DNA of 64,000 nucleotides from Teredinibacter waterburyi (GCF_001922985.1 NZ_MRUH01000164.1:1-64000); one strand, 5' to 3'; counted from the stretch's first letter, positions 28,256-37,657 are shown. Notes: a model not told the origin generated them from the sequence alone. Numbers and translations: made by a program.

Positions 28256-28773
28256 CCGGCAAGGCCAAACTCAACTTTAATCTGCGCGCACCAAGCCTGA
28301 ATTCGCTCTTCGCTGAGTTCGGGCTGTTGGTCTTCATCAATACCCAAACCTACGAACATGGCTTCGCCTTCGACTAAGGCCTTAGACGCATCAAACTCAA
28401 AACCTTCTGTAGACCAATGGCCGACAATATCCGCACCATTGGCCACGACAACATCGTGCAGCATGCCCATAGCATCTAAAAAGAAATCGCCGTAACCAAA
28501 CTGGTCGCCCAAACCAAACAATGCAACCGTTTTACCGCTGAAATCCACTTCCGAAATATCGCCCCAAAAGTCTTCCCAATCGGATTGGATCTGACCAAAG
28601 TCCCAAGTAGGAATACCCAATATCAACAGTTCATATTCACTGAAATCTAGCTGGGTAGCGTCGCTAATGTCTTTCACATCAACTAAGTCTTCACCCAAAC
28701 ATTGCTGAATACGGTAGGCAACACCTTCGGTATTACCTTCGTCACTGCCAAAAAATAGGCCGATTTTTGCCAC
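28252..28773 (-). CDS. Long-chain flavodoxin
   Basis: A 173-residue FMN electron carrier similar to FldA. It has the long-chain insert (about 120-145) and the conserved GIPTWDFGQIQSDW and GLGDQFGYGDFFLDAMG loops around the flavin. The phosphate loop reads GSDEGNTE, where most flavodoxins have GSxTGNTE; Glu instead of Thr next to the FMN phosphate is unusual. It is monocistronic and convergent with cmoB, overlapping by four bases. Confidence 0.9.
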   Translation of the reverse strand: MAKIGLFFGSDEGNTEGVAYRIQQCLGEDLVDVKDISDATQLDFSEYELLILGIPTWDFGQIQSDWEDFWGDISEVDFSGKTVALFGLGDQFGYGDFFLDAMGMLHDVVVANGADIVGHWSTEGFEFDASKALVEGEAMFVGLGIDEDQQPELSEERIQAWCAQIKVEFGLAG

Positions 28774-28906
28774 GGAAAACCTCGATACTCGATTAATAAT
28801 ACAGTTGGGTAAACACCCACCTTAGCCTGACACCTTTTTTCACGGTATAGGCAGGCCGCCAGCGCGGCGCGCACATTCTCGCAACCTAACCCTAAAGGGT
28901 CAATTA

Positions 28907-28945
28907 CTTACGCCATTAACTTACACCATTAACTTACGGTCATTC
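28907..28945. repeat. 13-bp tandem repeat, about 2.6 copies
   Basis: CTTACGCCATTAA (28907-28919), CTTACACCATTAA (28920-28932) and a partial third unit CTTACGGTCATTC (28933-28945). It lies in the divergent gap 28774-29232 between flavodoxin and the diguanylate cyclase gene, so it may be a set of operator sites or simple slippage. I see no gene in this gap. Confidence 0.6.
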
Positions 28946-29232
28946 AGTTATGTCTTTTGCTTAGCGCTTTAACATAAGTCATTCCCTTCAGCGGCAAACT
29001 CTCGCCGCAACGGCAAGTGTGAAGCCCGTCACGTAGCTCTCAACCGTCAAAAAATAGTCGTCATTTAGTGCGCGCATTACCAGACACTTATAAGTCATTG
29101 TTTTTATTGACTAATTTTCGCCTTAAATTTCTGGCATGAATATCGCTAACTCTCTAGAAGATAATCTGGATGGTCGAGCTCTTTGTCGAGGTCATCCAAA
29201 TCAAAACTTTATTTGCGAAGCAGGAAACTCCT

Positions 29233-30309
29233 ATGGTTAACGCAGCATCGACGCAGAGTAAATCCAAAAAGCCCACAGGCCCAAATGAAAACGAATCGGC
29301 CACAAGGTTTTCGCTTACCGATGCAAACGCGTCAATGTCAGAGTTAGGGGTACACGGGTTTCCCGGTGAGAACACCCTGCGGGACTTTCAGTTTAAGTTG
29401 GCACACAATTTACAGTGCTCATTAAACCTCACCACCACGCTTGAGTTGTTCTACGACAATATTCGCGAAGCCGTCACCGTTTCGGGCTTGCACTACACGT
29501 CGCCCAGCGACAGTAAATCAACACAGTTAGGCAAACGCTGTAAACACCGCGTTAGCTATACCCTTACAAACGACAATACCGATTTGGGTGTATTAGAGTT
29601 CAGCCGCGGTAAACCCTTTCTAGAGGCGGAACTTGCCGGGCTGGAAATGTTAACCGGTGTACTTTACTACCCTTTGCGCAACGCATTGCTTTATCAGCAA
29701 GCACTCAACAATTCTCTACGCGACTCCTTAACCGGGATTGGTAACCGTCAAGCGCTAGAGGCCAACTTCGAACGAGAGGTTAAACTGGCACAGCGCCACC
29801 AACAGCCTTTGTCTCTGCTGGTCATTGATATTGACCACTTTAAGAAGATTAACGATAACTACGGGCATCGAAATGGCGACCGAGTACTGCAACATGTGGC
29901 GACAACAATTCAAAAATCGCTGCGTGAAACCGATCAGGTTTTCCGGTTTGGCGGTGAAGAGTTTGTCGCTATCCTTAACAACACCTCGCTTACCGCGGCA
30001 AATTTAACTGCCGAACGTATTCGTATGAAAGTGGCAATGACCCCAATCAAACTCGGTGACGACACCTACTCGGCCAATATCAGTATCGGTGTTAGTCATT
30101 TAGACCAGAAAGACACAACCGATAGCTTGTTCGAACGTGCCGACGCAGCGCTTTATCTGGCCAAAGGAACCGGCCGGAATCGGGTAATCTGTAGTTCGGA
30201 AATGAATAAATCGCTTACTGAGCTGCCATCAAAAACAAGCGCTAAACAGCAAAAAGACGAGAAGCAACAAAAAGAATTGGCTAAAGGCTTGCGAGAAGCA
30301 CAACTCTAG
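29233..30309 (+). CDS. Diguanylate cyclase (GGDEF), soluble
   Basis: A 358-residue c-di-GMP synthase. The N-terminal part (about 45-165) looks like a GAF-type sensor. The catalytic domain holds the intact active site RFGGEEF (GGEEF 240-244) and an inhibitory I-site RETD at 231-234, five residues upstream, so product inhibition is likely. The start at 29233 has AGGAAA upstream; the frame opens earlier at 29170 but without support. The Lys/Gln-rich tail is low complexity. There is no membrane segment. Confidence 0.92.
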   Translation: MVNAASTQSKSKKPTGPNENESATRFSLTDANASMSELGVHGFPGENTLRDFQFKLAHNLQCSLNLTTTLELFYDNIREAVTVSGLHYTSPSDSKSTQLGKRCKHRVSYTLTNDNTDLGVLEFSRGKPFLEAELAGLEMLTGVLYYPLRNALLYQQALNNSLRDSLTGIGNRQALEANFEREVKLAQRHQQPLSLLVIDIDHFKKINDNYGHRNGDRVLQHVATTIQKSLRETDQVFRFGGEEFVAILNNTSLTAANLTAERIRMKVAMTPIKLGDDTYSANISIGVSHLDQKDTTDSLFERADAALYLAKGTGRNRVICSSEMNKSLTELPSKTSAKQQKDEKQQKELAKGLREAQL

Positions 30310-30339
30310 ATGAGTTACACGCAAGTCGAAAACAGCGAA

Positions 30340-30828
30340 TCAGAAACCCTCAGGAAAAAGCGCCTCAATTTGCGCCGTTTCGGCAATGCTCAGCGGGCCA
30401 TAAAATCTAGGATAAGGCCAGCCGTAACCCCAGCGGAATGGGGTTGGCCAAAATGGCGAACCGCCCACCCTCACCCCGGCAAGCATTAACTCCGCAACAT
30501 CCGGCTCACCAACCTTGGCAACACAATTACGCAAAGCTATATCGGCATCTAAACGTTGCTGGTAGGTACCACCCTGCCAATAGGCAAGATCGTGCTGAGT
30601 ACAGCAACGCAACCACAATTGATTTTGTTCTGGTGTCCCATCGGGAAAGGCGCTACAGCCGTCGGTTGTGAAAGGTGTAATGAATTTACTCGGCGTCTCG
30701 ACGATAACGGGGTTATCCAAGTTAGCTTTCTGCTCCTCCGCTACAGCAGAAACCGCAGCGGAAAAGCTAACCAGTAAAATCGAAAGGCGAAACAAACCCG
30801 AACTTAAAGACAACCAACCAGGCTGCAC
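30340..30828 (-). CDS. Secreted phospholipase A2-like protein
   Basis: A 162-residue protein with a signal peptide (about 12-30). The segment LRCCTQHDLAYW (73-84) carries the CCxxHDxxY pattern of the phospholipase A2 active-site helix (His79, Asp80, Tyr83). The preceding TDGCSAFPDGT (55-65) could be the calcium loop and is disulfide-ready. A Trp/Pro/Gly-rich region (125-145) follows. It starts at a GTG six bases after rluB, as the last gene of the scpA-scpB-rluB unit. Family assignment to a PLA2 fold is inference from the motif; activity and substrate are unknown. Confidence 0.7.
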   Translation of the reverse strand: MQPGWLSLSSGLFRLSILLVSFSAAVSAVAEEQKANLDNPVIVETPSKFITPFTTDGCSAFPDGTPEQNQLWLRCCTQHDLAYWQGGTYQQRLDADIALRNCVAKVGEPDVAELMLAGVRVGGSPFWPTPFRWGYGWPYPRFYGPLSIAETAQIEALFPEGF

Positions 30829-30834
30829 ACTAGC

Positions 30835-31719
30835 CTACTTCTTTGGCCGCGAACGTGAACTGGATGGTTTGCGTAGTTTTTCTTGATGGCGTATACGCGC
30901 TTTTTGAAGCTCTGGCGAAAACTTTTGCTTGGCTGGTGGCTCTAACCCAGCTGTTGTACACAGGTCGCTTAACTCTTTATAGGTTAGCTCAATCCACTGA
31001 CCGGCGCGCACTTGCGAGGGGATAAACATATTGCCAAAGCGCACGCGCTTCAAACGGCTTACGCGTACTTCCTGCGATTCCCACAGGCGTCGTACTTCGC
31101 GATTTCGGCCTTCCATTACCACACAGTAAAACCAGCGATTAGAGCCTTCTTTTTTGCCTTCTACAATATCGGTAAAGCGTGCGATGCCATCTTCTAGCAA
31201 TACGCCTTCGCGCATCCGCTGTAGCATTTCATCGGTAACTTCGCCTTGAATACGCGCGAGGTATTCGCGATCGATACCGGTTGAGGGATGCATTAAGCGG
31301 TTGGCGAGTTCGCCATCATTGGTAAATAACAACAAACCACTGGTATTAAAATCTAAACGTCCCACTGAAATCCAACGACCGTTGTGCAAACGCGGCAAAC
31401 CGTTGTAGACCGTTGGCCGGCCTTCGGGATCGGAACGCGAACAGATTTGGCCTTCAGGCTTGTTGTATAAAATAACGCGCAGGGCTTGATCGGGTATTTG
31501 CTTGGAGGCGATGACTTTACCATCCAGGGTAACCTTATCGTCGCTACCAACTCGATCGCCGAGACGTGCGGTTACGCCATTCACGCCAACACGCCCATCG
31601 GTAATTGCTCGCTCCATTTCTCGGCGCGAACCTGCACCCGCGCGCGCGAGTACTTTTTGCAGTTTTTCACCTTCGGGAGGGGCGGGTTGTTCTAGGTCTA
31701 GCTCTATATCATCAGTCAT
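30835..31719 (-). CDS. rluB: 23S rRNA pseudouridine synthase RluB
   Basis: An RsuA/RluB-type enzyme, 294 residues, forming pseudouridine 2605 in 23S rRNA. It has an N-terminal S4 RNA-binding domain (GEKLQKVLARAGAGSRREME) and the catalytic GRLDFNTSGLLLFTNDG with its Asp. The end is basic and Ser/Arg-rich. It overlaps scpB by eight bases; the neighbourhood scpA-scpB-rluB is widespread in Gammaproteobacteria and supports RluB over RluE/RsuA. Confidence 0.93.
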   Translation of the reverse strand: MTDDIELDLEQPAPPEGEKLQKVLARAGAGSRREMERAITDGRVGVNGVTARLGDRVGSDDKVTLDGKVIASKQIPDQALRVILYNKPEGQICSRSDPEGRPTVYNGLPRLHNGRWISVGRLDFNTSGLLLFTNDGELANRLMHPSTGIDREYLARIQGEVTDEMLQRMREGVLLEDGIARFTDIVEGKKEGSNRWFYCVVMEGRNREVRRLWESQEVRVSRLKRVRFGNMFIPSQVRAGQWIELTYKELSDLCTTAGLEPPAKQKFSPELQKARIRHQEKLRKPSSSRSRPKK

Positions 31720-32689
31720 GTGTTTTGGGTGCTTCCGTCGCGGCCATCTCGGCAGCGTCTGTCAATTCATCTTCAGAGGGTTCGTTTTCGTCTCGATCGT
31801 CTGCTGCTGCGCTTTCGGCATTCATTAGATCTTCGGTAGTACTTTCGTTTTCGGTACGGGTCATTTCGTTAGTGGTTTGCTCAGTAGTGTCGTGGTCAGC
31901 AAACATCGAGTCGCCAGCTTTCATCTGATCGGCATTTTCAACGCCATCGGCGACTGATTCGCGGTCATCGTCTGCAAGCTCATCGTTTACAGAATCTTCA
32001 CCAATCTCTTCGTCAGCTTCTTCATTGCCGAGTTCAGAGCTTTGAACTTCACTGCCTTCGGTCAAAGTCACAGCGGCGGCAGCTTGGCTTGCCACTGCAA
32101 TACTGGCTTGAATTTCTTCAGGTAGGTTTTCAAAGTTTAAAGCTCCGTCGAGGCTATCAATATCCTTTAGTTCGCCCAAGAGCGGTAATTCTTCCAAGCT
32201 CTTTAAGCTAAAGTAATCTAAGAACTGACGGGTGGTCGCATACAGCGCTGGTCGCCCCGGCACATCGCGATGCCCTACGACTTTAACCCAATCGCGCTCA
32301 ACCAGAGTTTTGATGATGTGCGAACTCACCGCCACACCTCGAACTTCTTCAATATCACCACGCGTAATCGGTTGGCGGTAGGCAATTAGGGCGAGTGTTT
32401 CGAGCATTGCGCGCGAGTATTTTTGCGGTTTTTCTTCCCACAGGCGGTTTACCCACTCGGCTAAGTCTTCGATCACCTGAAAACGAAACCCACTTGCGAC
32501 TTCAACTAGCTGAAAACCACGGCCCTCGCAACTAAGGCGCAAGGCTTCTAGTGCCGCCCGTAGCTCGTCTTTACTGGGAGCTTCCTCTTCCTCAAAAAGA
32601 GAGATCATACGATCCAAATTTAATGGCTCACCGGCCGCTAAAATGGCCCCCTCTAGGATTCGTTGTAGTTGTTCCACGTCGTAGCTCAT
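31712..32689 (-). CDS. scpB: Segregation and condensation protein B
   Basis: A 325-residue partner of ScpA and SMC in chromosome condensation. The winged-helix pair fills about the first 190 residues, with the ScpB signature LETLALIAYRQPITRGDIEEVRGV and GRPALYATT..FLDYF. The C-terminal 130 residues are a very acidic, Glu/Asp/Ser-rich tail, probably disordered and longer than in many ScpB proteins. It lies 22 bases downstream of scpA. Confidence 0.93.
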   Translation of the reverse strand: MSYDVEQLQRILEGAILAAGEPLNLDRMISLFEEEEAPSKDELRAALEALRLSCEGRGFQLVEVASGFRFQVIEDLAEWVNRLWEEKPQKYSRAMLETLALIAYRQPITRGDIEEVRGVAVSSHIIKTLVERDWVKVVGHRDVPGRPALYATTRQFLDYFSLKSLEELPLLGELKDIDSLDGALNFENLPEEIQASIAVASQAAAAVTLTEGSEVQSSELGNEEADEEIGEDSVNDELADDDRESVADGVENADQMKAGDSMFADHDTTEQTTNEMTRTENESTTEDLMNAESAAADDRDENEPSEDELTDAAEMAATEAPKTHD

Positions 32690-32711
32690 AGTGTATATTT
32701 CTTGCTCTGCC

Positions 32712-33803
32712 CTATTCTGCGTTGTTTTTATCTGTTGGCGCTATAGCGCTTTCTTCGTTGCTCTCTTCGCTAGATTCGTTACTGGATTCTTCGCTGTCGT
32801 AGTCTTCGCTGTCTAAATCGTCTTCGTCCAGCTCGTCTTCGTTAATTTTCTGGCTGCGCGCTTTAACGTGAATGGGGCCAAAGGCTTCGGTTTGTACAAT
32901 TTCGACTAAAGCTTCTTTAATCAGCTCCATTACCGCTAAAAAGGTAACAACTACGCCAAGACGCCCCTCATCGACACTAAACAAACTCACAAAGGGCACA
33001 AATTGGTGGCCATTGAGCTTGTCGAGTACCTGCCCCATACGCTCGCGCGTAGAGAGACGCTCACGTTCAACGTGGTGACTTTCGAACATGTCCGCGCGGC
33101 GCAACACTTCGCCTAGCGCCAACAGTATTTCCTTCATCTCCACTTCGGGATCGGGGCGCGTCAAGGCGCGATCTGGGCCATTTGCCTTGGCGATAAAGGT
33201 GTCTCGATGCAACCGCGGCAGTTCTTCGATATCTTCCGCTGCTTGTTTGAAGCGCTCGTATTCCTGCAAGCGACGAATCAAGTTCGCACGCGGATCATCT
33301 TCCTCTTCGTCACCCTCTTCAGAGGAACGCGGCAACAGCATTCTAGACTTAATTTCGGCGAGCATCGCCGCCATAACAAGATATTCTGCCGCCAGTTCAA
33401 ACTGAATGGCTTCCATCATCTCGACGTAGGCGACGTACTGAAGCGTAATCTCCGACACATCAATTTCTAAAATATCGATATTTTGACGGCGAATTAAATA
33501 CAGCAATAAATCGAGCGGGCCTTCAAATGCCTCGAGAAACACTTCGAGTGCATCGGGTGGAATATACAAGTCTTTGGGCAGCTGGGTGTAGGCCTTGCCC
33601 TGCACTATCGCAAAAGGCATTTCTGACTGAGCTGGCGATACTTTTTCTGCGGATACTTGTTCGACAGACACTTTTTCGGCAGTGGCATGAGTGGTGTCAG
33701 CTTCAGATCCTGCGGCCGCGGCAGCATCTACCACAGCGCCGCTCACAACGGGCTCGTCCGCCAGGTTTCGCTCAGCTATTGGATCGTGTTCACTTACTGA
33801 CAA
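32712..33803 (-). CDS. scpA: Segregation and condensation protein A (kleisin)
   Basis: A 363-residue kleisin subunit bridging SMC heads. It has the N-terminal FEGPLDLLLYLIRRQNIDILEIDVSEI, a long helical middle and the C-terminal winged helix (VVTFLAVMELIKEALVEIVQ). Both ends are extended: about 75 Ala/Glu-rich residues before the core and an acidic Asp/Glu/Ser tail after it. It starts at TTG 33803 with AGGAT upstream. First gene of scpA-scpB-rluB-PLA2-like. Confidence 0.92.
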   Translation of the reverse strand: MSVSEHDPIAERNLADEPVVSGAVVDAAAAAGSEADTTHATAEKVSVEQVSAEKVSPAQSEMPFAIVQGKAYTQLPKDLYIPPDALEVFLEAFEGPLDLLLYLIRRQNIDILEIDVSEITLQYVAYVEMMEAIQFELAAEYLVMAAMLAEIKSRMLLPRSSEEGDEEEDDPRANLIRRLQEYERFKQAAEDIEELPRLHRDTFIAKANGPDRALTRPDPEVEMKEILLALGEVLRRADMFESHHVERERLSTRERMGQVLDKLNGHQFVPFVSLFSVDEGRLGVVVTFLAVMELIKEALVEIVQTEAFGPIHVKARSQKINEDELDEDDLDSEDYDSEESSNESSEESNEESAIAPTDKNNAE

Positions 33804-33921
33804 GGTACATCCTCAAAAAAATAGTTAGCCGCCGAAGTATGGCTCAAAGGCCTGCCTAGGCAGCATCGCCGCAAAAATAGCCGCGCATTATAACGGGTCG
33901 CGTTGCATTAGTCGGGTTTAA

Positions 33922-34542
33922 TTACAGGAACGCCGCTGGATCGCCGCAACCGTGTCGGGTAACTTCGGGTTCATCGCCGGTAAGGTCGACCACCGTCGTA
34001 GGCTCCAAGCCGCAAAAACCACCATCAATGACGAGTTCTAACTGATGCTCTAGGGAGTCGCGAATGTCGTAGGGGTCGGTAAGCGGCACCGAATCACCCG
34101 GCAATATTAACGAGCTGCTCATCAATGGCTCTCCCAGTTCCTCCATCAAGGCCAAGGCAATATTGTTGGCCGGTACGCGCATGCCCAAGGTTTTACGCTT
34201 AGGGTGCTGTAACCGTCGTGGCACTTCTGCAGTGGCATTTAATATAAAGGTGTAGGAACCCGGGGTATGTGCCTTGATCAAGCGAAATGCGGTGTTATCA
34301 ACCTTGGCATACATGGCTAGCTCAGACAGATCGCGACACATCAGCGTGAAGTTGTGATCTTTGTCTAGCTGACGAATGGCTCGAATGCGATCTAGCGCAA
34401 ACTTGTCGCCAATATGACAGCCCAGCGCGTAGGCCGAATCGGTTGGATAGGCAATAAGCCCGCCGCGACGCAAAATATCGACGGCTTGGCGAATCAACCG
34501 AGCCTGCGGGTTTTCGGGATGTATGGTAAAAAACTGCGCCAT
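33922..34542 (-). CDS. YciO/Sua5-YrdC domain protein
   Basis: A 206-residue protein of the L-threonylcarbamoyladenylate synthase superfamily, closest to the YciO branch, whose exact role is unclear. Characteristic parts are GGLIAYPTDSAYALGCHIGDK, the KDHNFTLMCRDLSE segment, and PTTVVDLTGDEPEVTR near the end. The ATG at 34542 is used, with GGAGTAACA before it; the frame extends to 34680 but overlaps the upstream gene. It lies 14 bases downstream of the PHP phosphoesterase, an arrangement common in related bacteria. Confidence 0.9.
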   Translation of the reverse strand: MAQFFTIHPENPQARLIRQAVDILRRGGLIAYPTDSAYALGCHIGDKFALDRIRAIRQLDKDHNFTLMCRDLSELAMYAKVDNTAFRLIKAHTPGSYTFILNATAEVPRRLQHPKRKTLGMRVPANNIALALMEELGEPLMSSSLILPGDSVPLTDPYDIRDSLEHQLELVIDGGFCGLEPTTVVDLTGDEPEVTRHGCGDPAAFL

Positions 34543-34556
34543 TGTTACTCCTTCGA

Positions 34557-35399
34557 TCAAAATAGTTCCCAAACAGGTTGTACCTTTTCGGGCAATCGCC
34601 CAAATCGGCCGAGTTCTTGCCACGGCTGGTCTGGCACGTGAAAATCGCTGCCACAGGAGGCAGCCAAGCTGTATTTGCAAACAATATTGGCGAGATCACC
34701 GGTAACATTTGCAGCTTGCGCACCGCTAATCACCTCCATCGCCTGCCCCCCAGCCTCGGTAAAATCCTCGATCAATTTACACAGTTTGCTGCGAGTCATG
34801 GTGTATTTCATCGGGTGTGCCAATACGGGTACGCCGCCTGAATCACGTATCCAGCCGACCACCTCACCAACATCTGGCCACATATTCTTCACATCGCCCG
34901 GCTTGCCTGCGCCCAAATAGCGCTTAAAAGCCTGATTGACATTGCTTACATAACCTTGCTCGACCAAAAACCGAGCGAAGTGCGGACGACCCAGTACGCC
35001 GCTATCTGCGTAGGCTTGAGCGCCTTCTAGGCTGTTTTTTACACCCACCTTTTCCAAGCGCTCGGCGATGGTAGTGGCGCGCTGATTGCGCCGGTTTTCT
35101 TGTTGTTGTTCGGCCTCTTTTAGCGCCGCCGCATCTAAATCTACGTTTAGGCCAACAACATGAACGCCTCGACCACACCAATCGCTGGAGAACTCTATAC
35201 CCGCAATCACTGTCATACCTTCAAGCTTGGCTTGCGCCTGAGCGCGGGCGATTCCAGCGGTGGAATCGTGATCGGTAAGTGCGAGAACTTCAACCCCTTT
35301 GGATTTAGCTCTCGACACCAGCTCTTCAGGGCTTAAAATACCGTCCGACTGATTGCTGTGACAGTGCAAATCGTGATTTAAATCGTTTAGAGTCTGCAT
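34557..35399 (-). CDS. PHP-domain 5'-3' exoribonuclease / 3',5'-nucleotide phosphatase, RNase AM type
   Basis: A 280-residue PHP metal-dependent phosphoesterase of the YciV/TrpH (RNase AM) family, which trims 5' ends of rRNA and short RNAs. It has the metal motifs DLHCHSNQSDG and LTDHDS, GIEFSS, LGRPHFARFLV, VLAHPMKY and the late GSDFH. The ATG at 35399 matches the family start; the upstream frame to 35477 adds residues without similarity. It is paired with the YciO-type gene. Confidence 0.88.
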   Translation of the reverse strand: MQTLNDLNHDLHCHSNQSDGILSPEELVSRAKSKGVEVLALTDHDSTAGIARAQAQAKLEGMTVIAGIEFSSDWCGRGVHVVGLNVDLDAAALKEAEQQQENRRNQRATTIAERLEKVGVKNSLEGAQAYADSGVLGRPHFARFLVEQGYVSNVNQAFKRYLGAGKPGDVKNMWPDVGEVVGWIRDSGGVPVLAHPMKYTMTRSKLCKLIEDFTEAGGQAMEVISGAQAANVTGDLANIVCKYSLAASCGSDFHVPDQPWQELGRFGRLPEKVQPVWELF

Positions 35400-35558
35400 G
35401 CGTTCTATCTTCGTGGGCTGACTTAGCAGTTTACCTGAATACGACTGATGAAACAGCGCCGCGATTCGGCTATTCACCCCAGCATTAGTACCACCTAGGT
35501 AAAATGACCTTTTAATTGTGGGTTAGCTCCCACCCAAACTAAAGATGTAGTTATAAAC

Positions 35559-36332
35559 ATGAGCGAATCCCCCACACCAGTGCCAACAGAGCCCGCCGAG
35601 CTGACGACCAACCAGCCTATAGTTAAAGAGAAGCAAGAAAACATGCTGCTCAACTTGGCCCTAAATATCGTCATTCCAACCGTGGTTTTGATGAAATTCA
35701 GCGGCCCAGAAGAATTGGGCACTAAACTAGGTATCATCGTCGCCCTAAGCTTCCCTATCGGTTACGGCATTTACGACTTTTTTCGCGCGGGCAAAATTAA
35801 CTTCTTCTCCGCTCTAGGCGTAATTAGCATCCTCTTTACCGGCGGCGTTAGCCTGCTGGAGCTGGATCCCAAATATATTGCAATTAAAGAAGCTACAATT
35901 CCCGCGCTGTTCGGTATTGCCACACTGATATCTCTGAAGACACGGTTCCCGTTGGTACGCACATTTTTATACAACGATAAAATAATGCAAACAGCGCGCG
36001 TTGAAGCCTCGCTGATCGAGCGTGGCAATCAAAAAGCCTTTGACTCCAGCTTGTTTATTGCATCCTGCATGATTGCCAGCTCATTCTTTTTGTCTTCATT
36101 CCTCAATTATGCGCTGGCCAAATACGTGTTGGTTAGCCCCCCCGGAACAGAAGAATTTAATGCAGAACTGGGTAAAATGACCGCGCTCAGTTTTCCGGTC
36201 ATCAGTGTACCCGCCATGCTGGTATTATTCGGCGCGCTGTATTATTTATATCGCCGAATTACACACCTAACCGAATTGCCGCTTGAACATATTTTAAACG
36301 TTCCCGAAGAAGATGAAGCTCAAGCCAAATAA
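35559..36332 (+). CDS. VC0807-family inner-membrane protein
   Basis: A 257-residue membrane protein with about six hydrophobic segments after a hydrophilic 30-residue start. The segments LNIVIPTVVLMKFSGPEELG and ALSFPIGYGIYDFFRAGKIN fit the VC0807 family, which is distantly like the septation protein YciB/IspA. No biochemical role is established for this family. It diverges from the RNase AM gene and precedes the YciI-type gene by 39 bases, with which it may be co-transcribed. Confidence 0.75.
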   Translation: MSESPTPVPTEPAELTTNQPIVKEKQENMLLNLALNIVIPTVVLMKFSGPEELGTKLGIIVALSFPIGYGIYDFFRAGKINFFSALGVISILFTGGVSLLELDPKYIAIKEATIPALFGIATLISLKTRFPLVRTFLYNDKIMQTARVEASLIERGNQKAFDSSLFIASCMIASSFFLSSFLNYALAKYVLVSPPGTEEFNAELGKMTALSFPVISVPAMLVLFGALYYLYRRITHLTELPLEHILNVPEEDEAQAK

Positions 36333-36371
36333 ACGCCAAACAACAATAAAAAATTTACAGGAAGCCCTACT

Positions 36372-36671
36372 ATGCTTTACGCCATTATTAGCGAAGACGT
36401 TGCCAACAGCCTAAGCAAACGATTAAGCGTTCGCCCCGCCCATTTGGAGCGCCTGCAAAACCTGAGAGATCAGGGCCGATTAATTTTGGCTGGGCCGCAT
36501 CCGGCAATCGATTCCAACGATCCCGGTGAAGCGGGTTTTAGCGGTAGCCTGGTGGTAGCCGAATTCGACTCCCTAAGCGAAGCCGAAGCTTGGGCAAACG
36601 CCGACCCTTATATGAGTGCCGGAGTTTATGACAGAGTTACGGTCAAACCCTTTAAAAAAGTATTACCCTAG
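36372..36671 (+). CDS. YciI family protein
   Basis: A 99-residue single-domain protein of the YciI/YCII fold (ferredoxin-like, dimeric). It contains the family pattern [18 protein letters not shown] and the C-terminal [28 protein letters not shown]. The His and Asp residues typical of the pocket are present. It is likely a small enzyme or binding protein of unknown substrate. AGGAAG lies upstream of the ATG. Confidence 0.88.
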   Translation: MLYAIISEDVANSLSKRLSVRPAHLERLQNLRDQGRLILAGPHPAIDSNDPGEAGFSGSLVVAEFDSLSEAEAWANADPYMSAGVYDRVTVKPFKKVLP

Positions 36672-36837
36672 CGGACTGACCAACGTCGTCACCCATTAGG
36701 CTCGGCTTTCAACTTTTTAGCCGTGTTCAACCGCTAACCGTACTCAACTGTCGATTCTGTTTCACTGGCAATCAAACCTACACTGACAACCGCCGCAACG
36801 ATCGACAGCACTAAAATAGCTAGCACTGAGAACAAGT

Positions 36838-37590
36838 ATGAAAACCCGATTATTTTTTACTTCCCCGCGTAAGCCAGCCATCAGTATGGCTGGCCGAGCA
36901 GATCGCCAATGGCTCACCGCTATCGCCTCCACGTTACTATTTTTTGGCTCACTGGCCCCCGCCAGTATCGTCACAGCAGAAGAATTACGTTATATAACCG
37001 ACGTGCTTTTTGTACCGATTCGCTCCGGCCAAGGCAATGAATATCGCATTATTAATTCCAGCTTAAAAAGCGGCACAAAAATTTACTACCTTGGCCCAGG
37101 AGACACCGACGAATGGGTAAAAGTACGTACCGAAGCGGGTGAAGAGGGCTGGATGCGCAGCCAATATGTCAGCAAAGAAGAGCCGGCCAAACTGCAACTG
37201 ACAAAGGCGCAAACTCAAGTCGCCAAGCTAACGCAAATCAATGCGCAGTTAAAAACGAGCAACGCCAAGCTTGCAAATGAAAACCAGCAGTTAAACAGCA
37301 ATGCACAAACAGCTAGCTCATCCGAATCGGCTATGGCCACAGAACTACAGAAAATAAAAACGCTTTCCGCTGGAGCAATTGAACTGGAACGACGCTACAC
37401 AGAACTACTAGAAGCACACCAAATGCTACAGACTGAAAAAGACGTATTAACAGCCGAAAACGAGCAGCTTAAAAACGATAGCAGCCGCGATTCAATGTTA
37501 TACGGCGCAGGGCTATTGATATTGGGCATGCTGTTAACGATTATTTTACCGATCATTACCCCGCGCAAACGCCAGTCCGATTGGCGCTAG
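36838..37590 (+). CDS. Membrane-anchored bacterial SH3-domain protein (YgiM/TIGR04211 type)
   Basis: A 250-residue envelope protein. A signal sequence (about 27-48) is followed by a bacterial SH3 domain (about 50-115; VPIRSGQGNEYRII and DTDEWVKVRTEAGEEGW), a coiled coil with long Lys/Gln/Asn/Leu heptads (about 120-215), and a C-terminal membrane helix (about 222-240) with a basic end. The layout matches the TIGR04211/YgiM family. The periplasmic SH3 domain may contact peptidoglycan. Function is not established. Confidence 0.85.
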   Translation: MKTRLFFTSPRKPAISMAGRADRQWLTAIASTLLFFGSLAPASIVTAEELRYITDVLFVPIRSGQGNEYRIINSSLKSGTKIYYLGPGDTDEWVKVRTEAGEEGWMRSQYVSKEEPAKLQLTKAQTQVAKLTQINAQLKTSNAKLANENQQLNSNAQTASSSESAMATELQKIKTLSAGAIELERRYTELLEAHQMLQTEKDVLTAENEQLKNDSSRDSMLYGAGLLILGMLLTIILPIITPRKRQSDWR

Positions 37591-37657
37591 CAGTAGCAAT
37601 AAACGAAAACCGGAATCTTAACCTAAAAGATTAAAACTACTTTTTTGGAGATACACA

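Noticed and set aside
33088-33859. Plus-strand open frames opposite scpA
   Set aside because: Low-complexity Ser/Arg-rich shadows of the acidic ScpA coding sequence; no ribosome sites or recognisable motifs.
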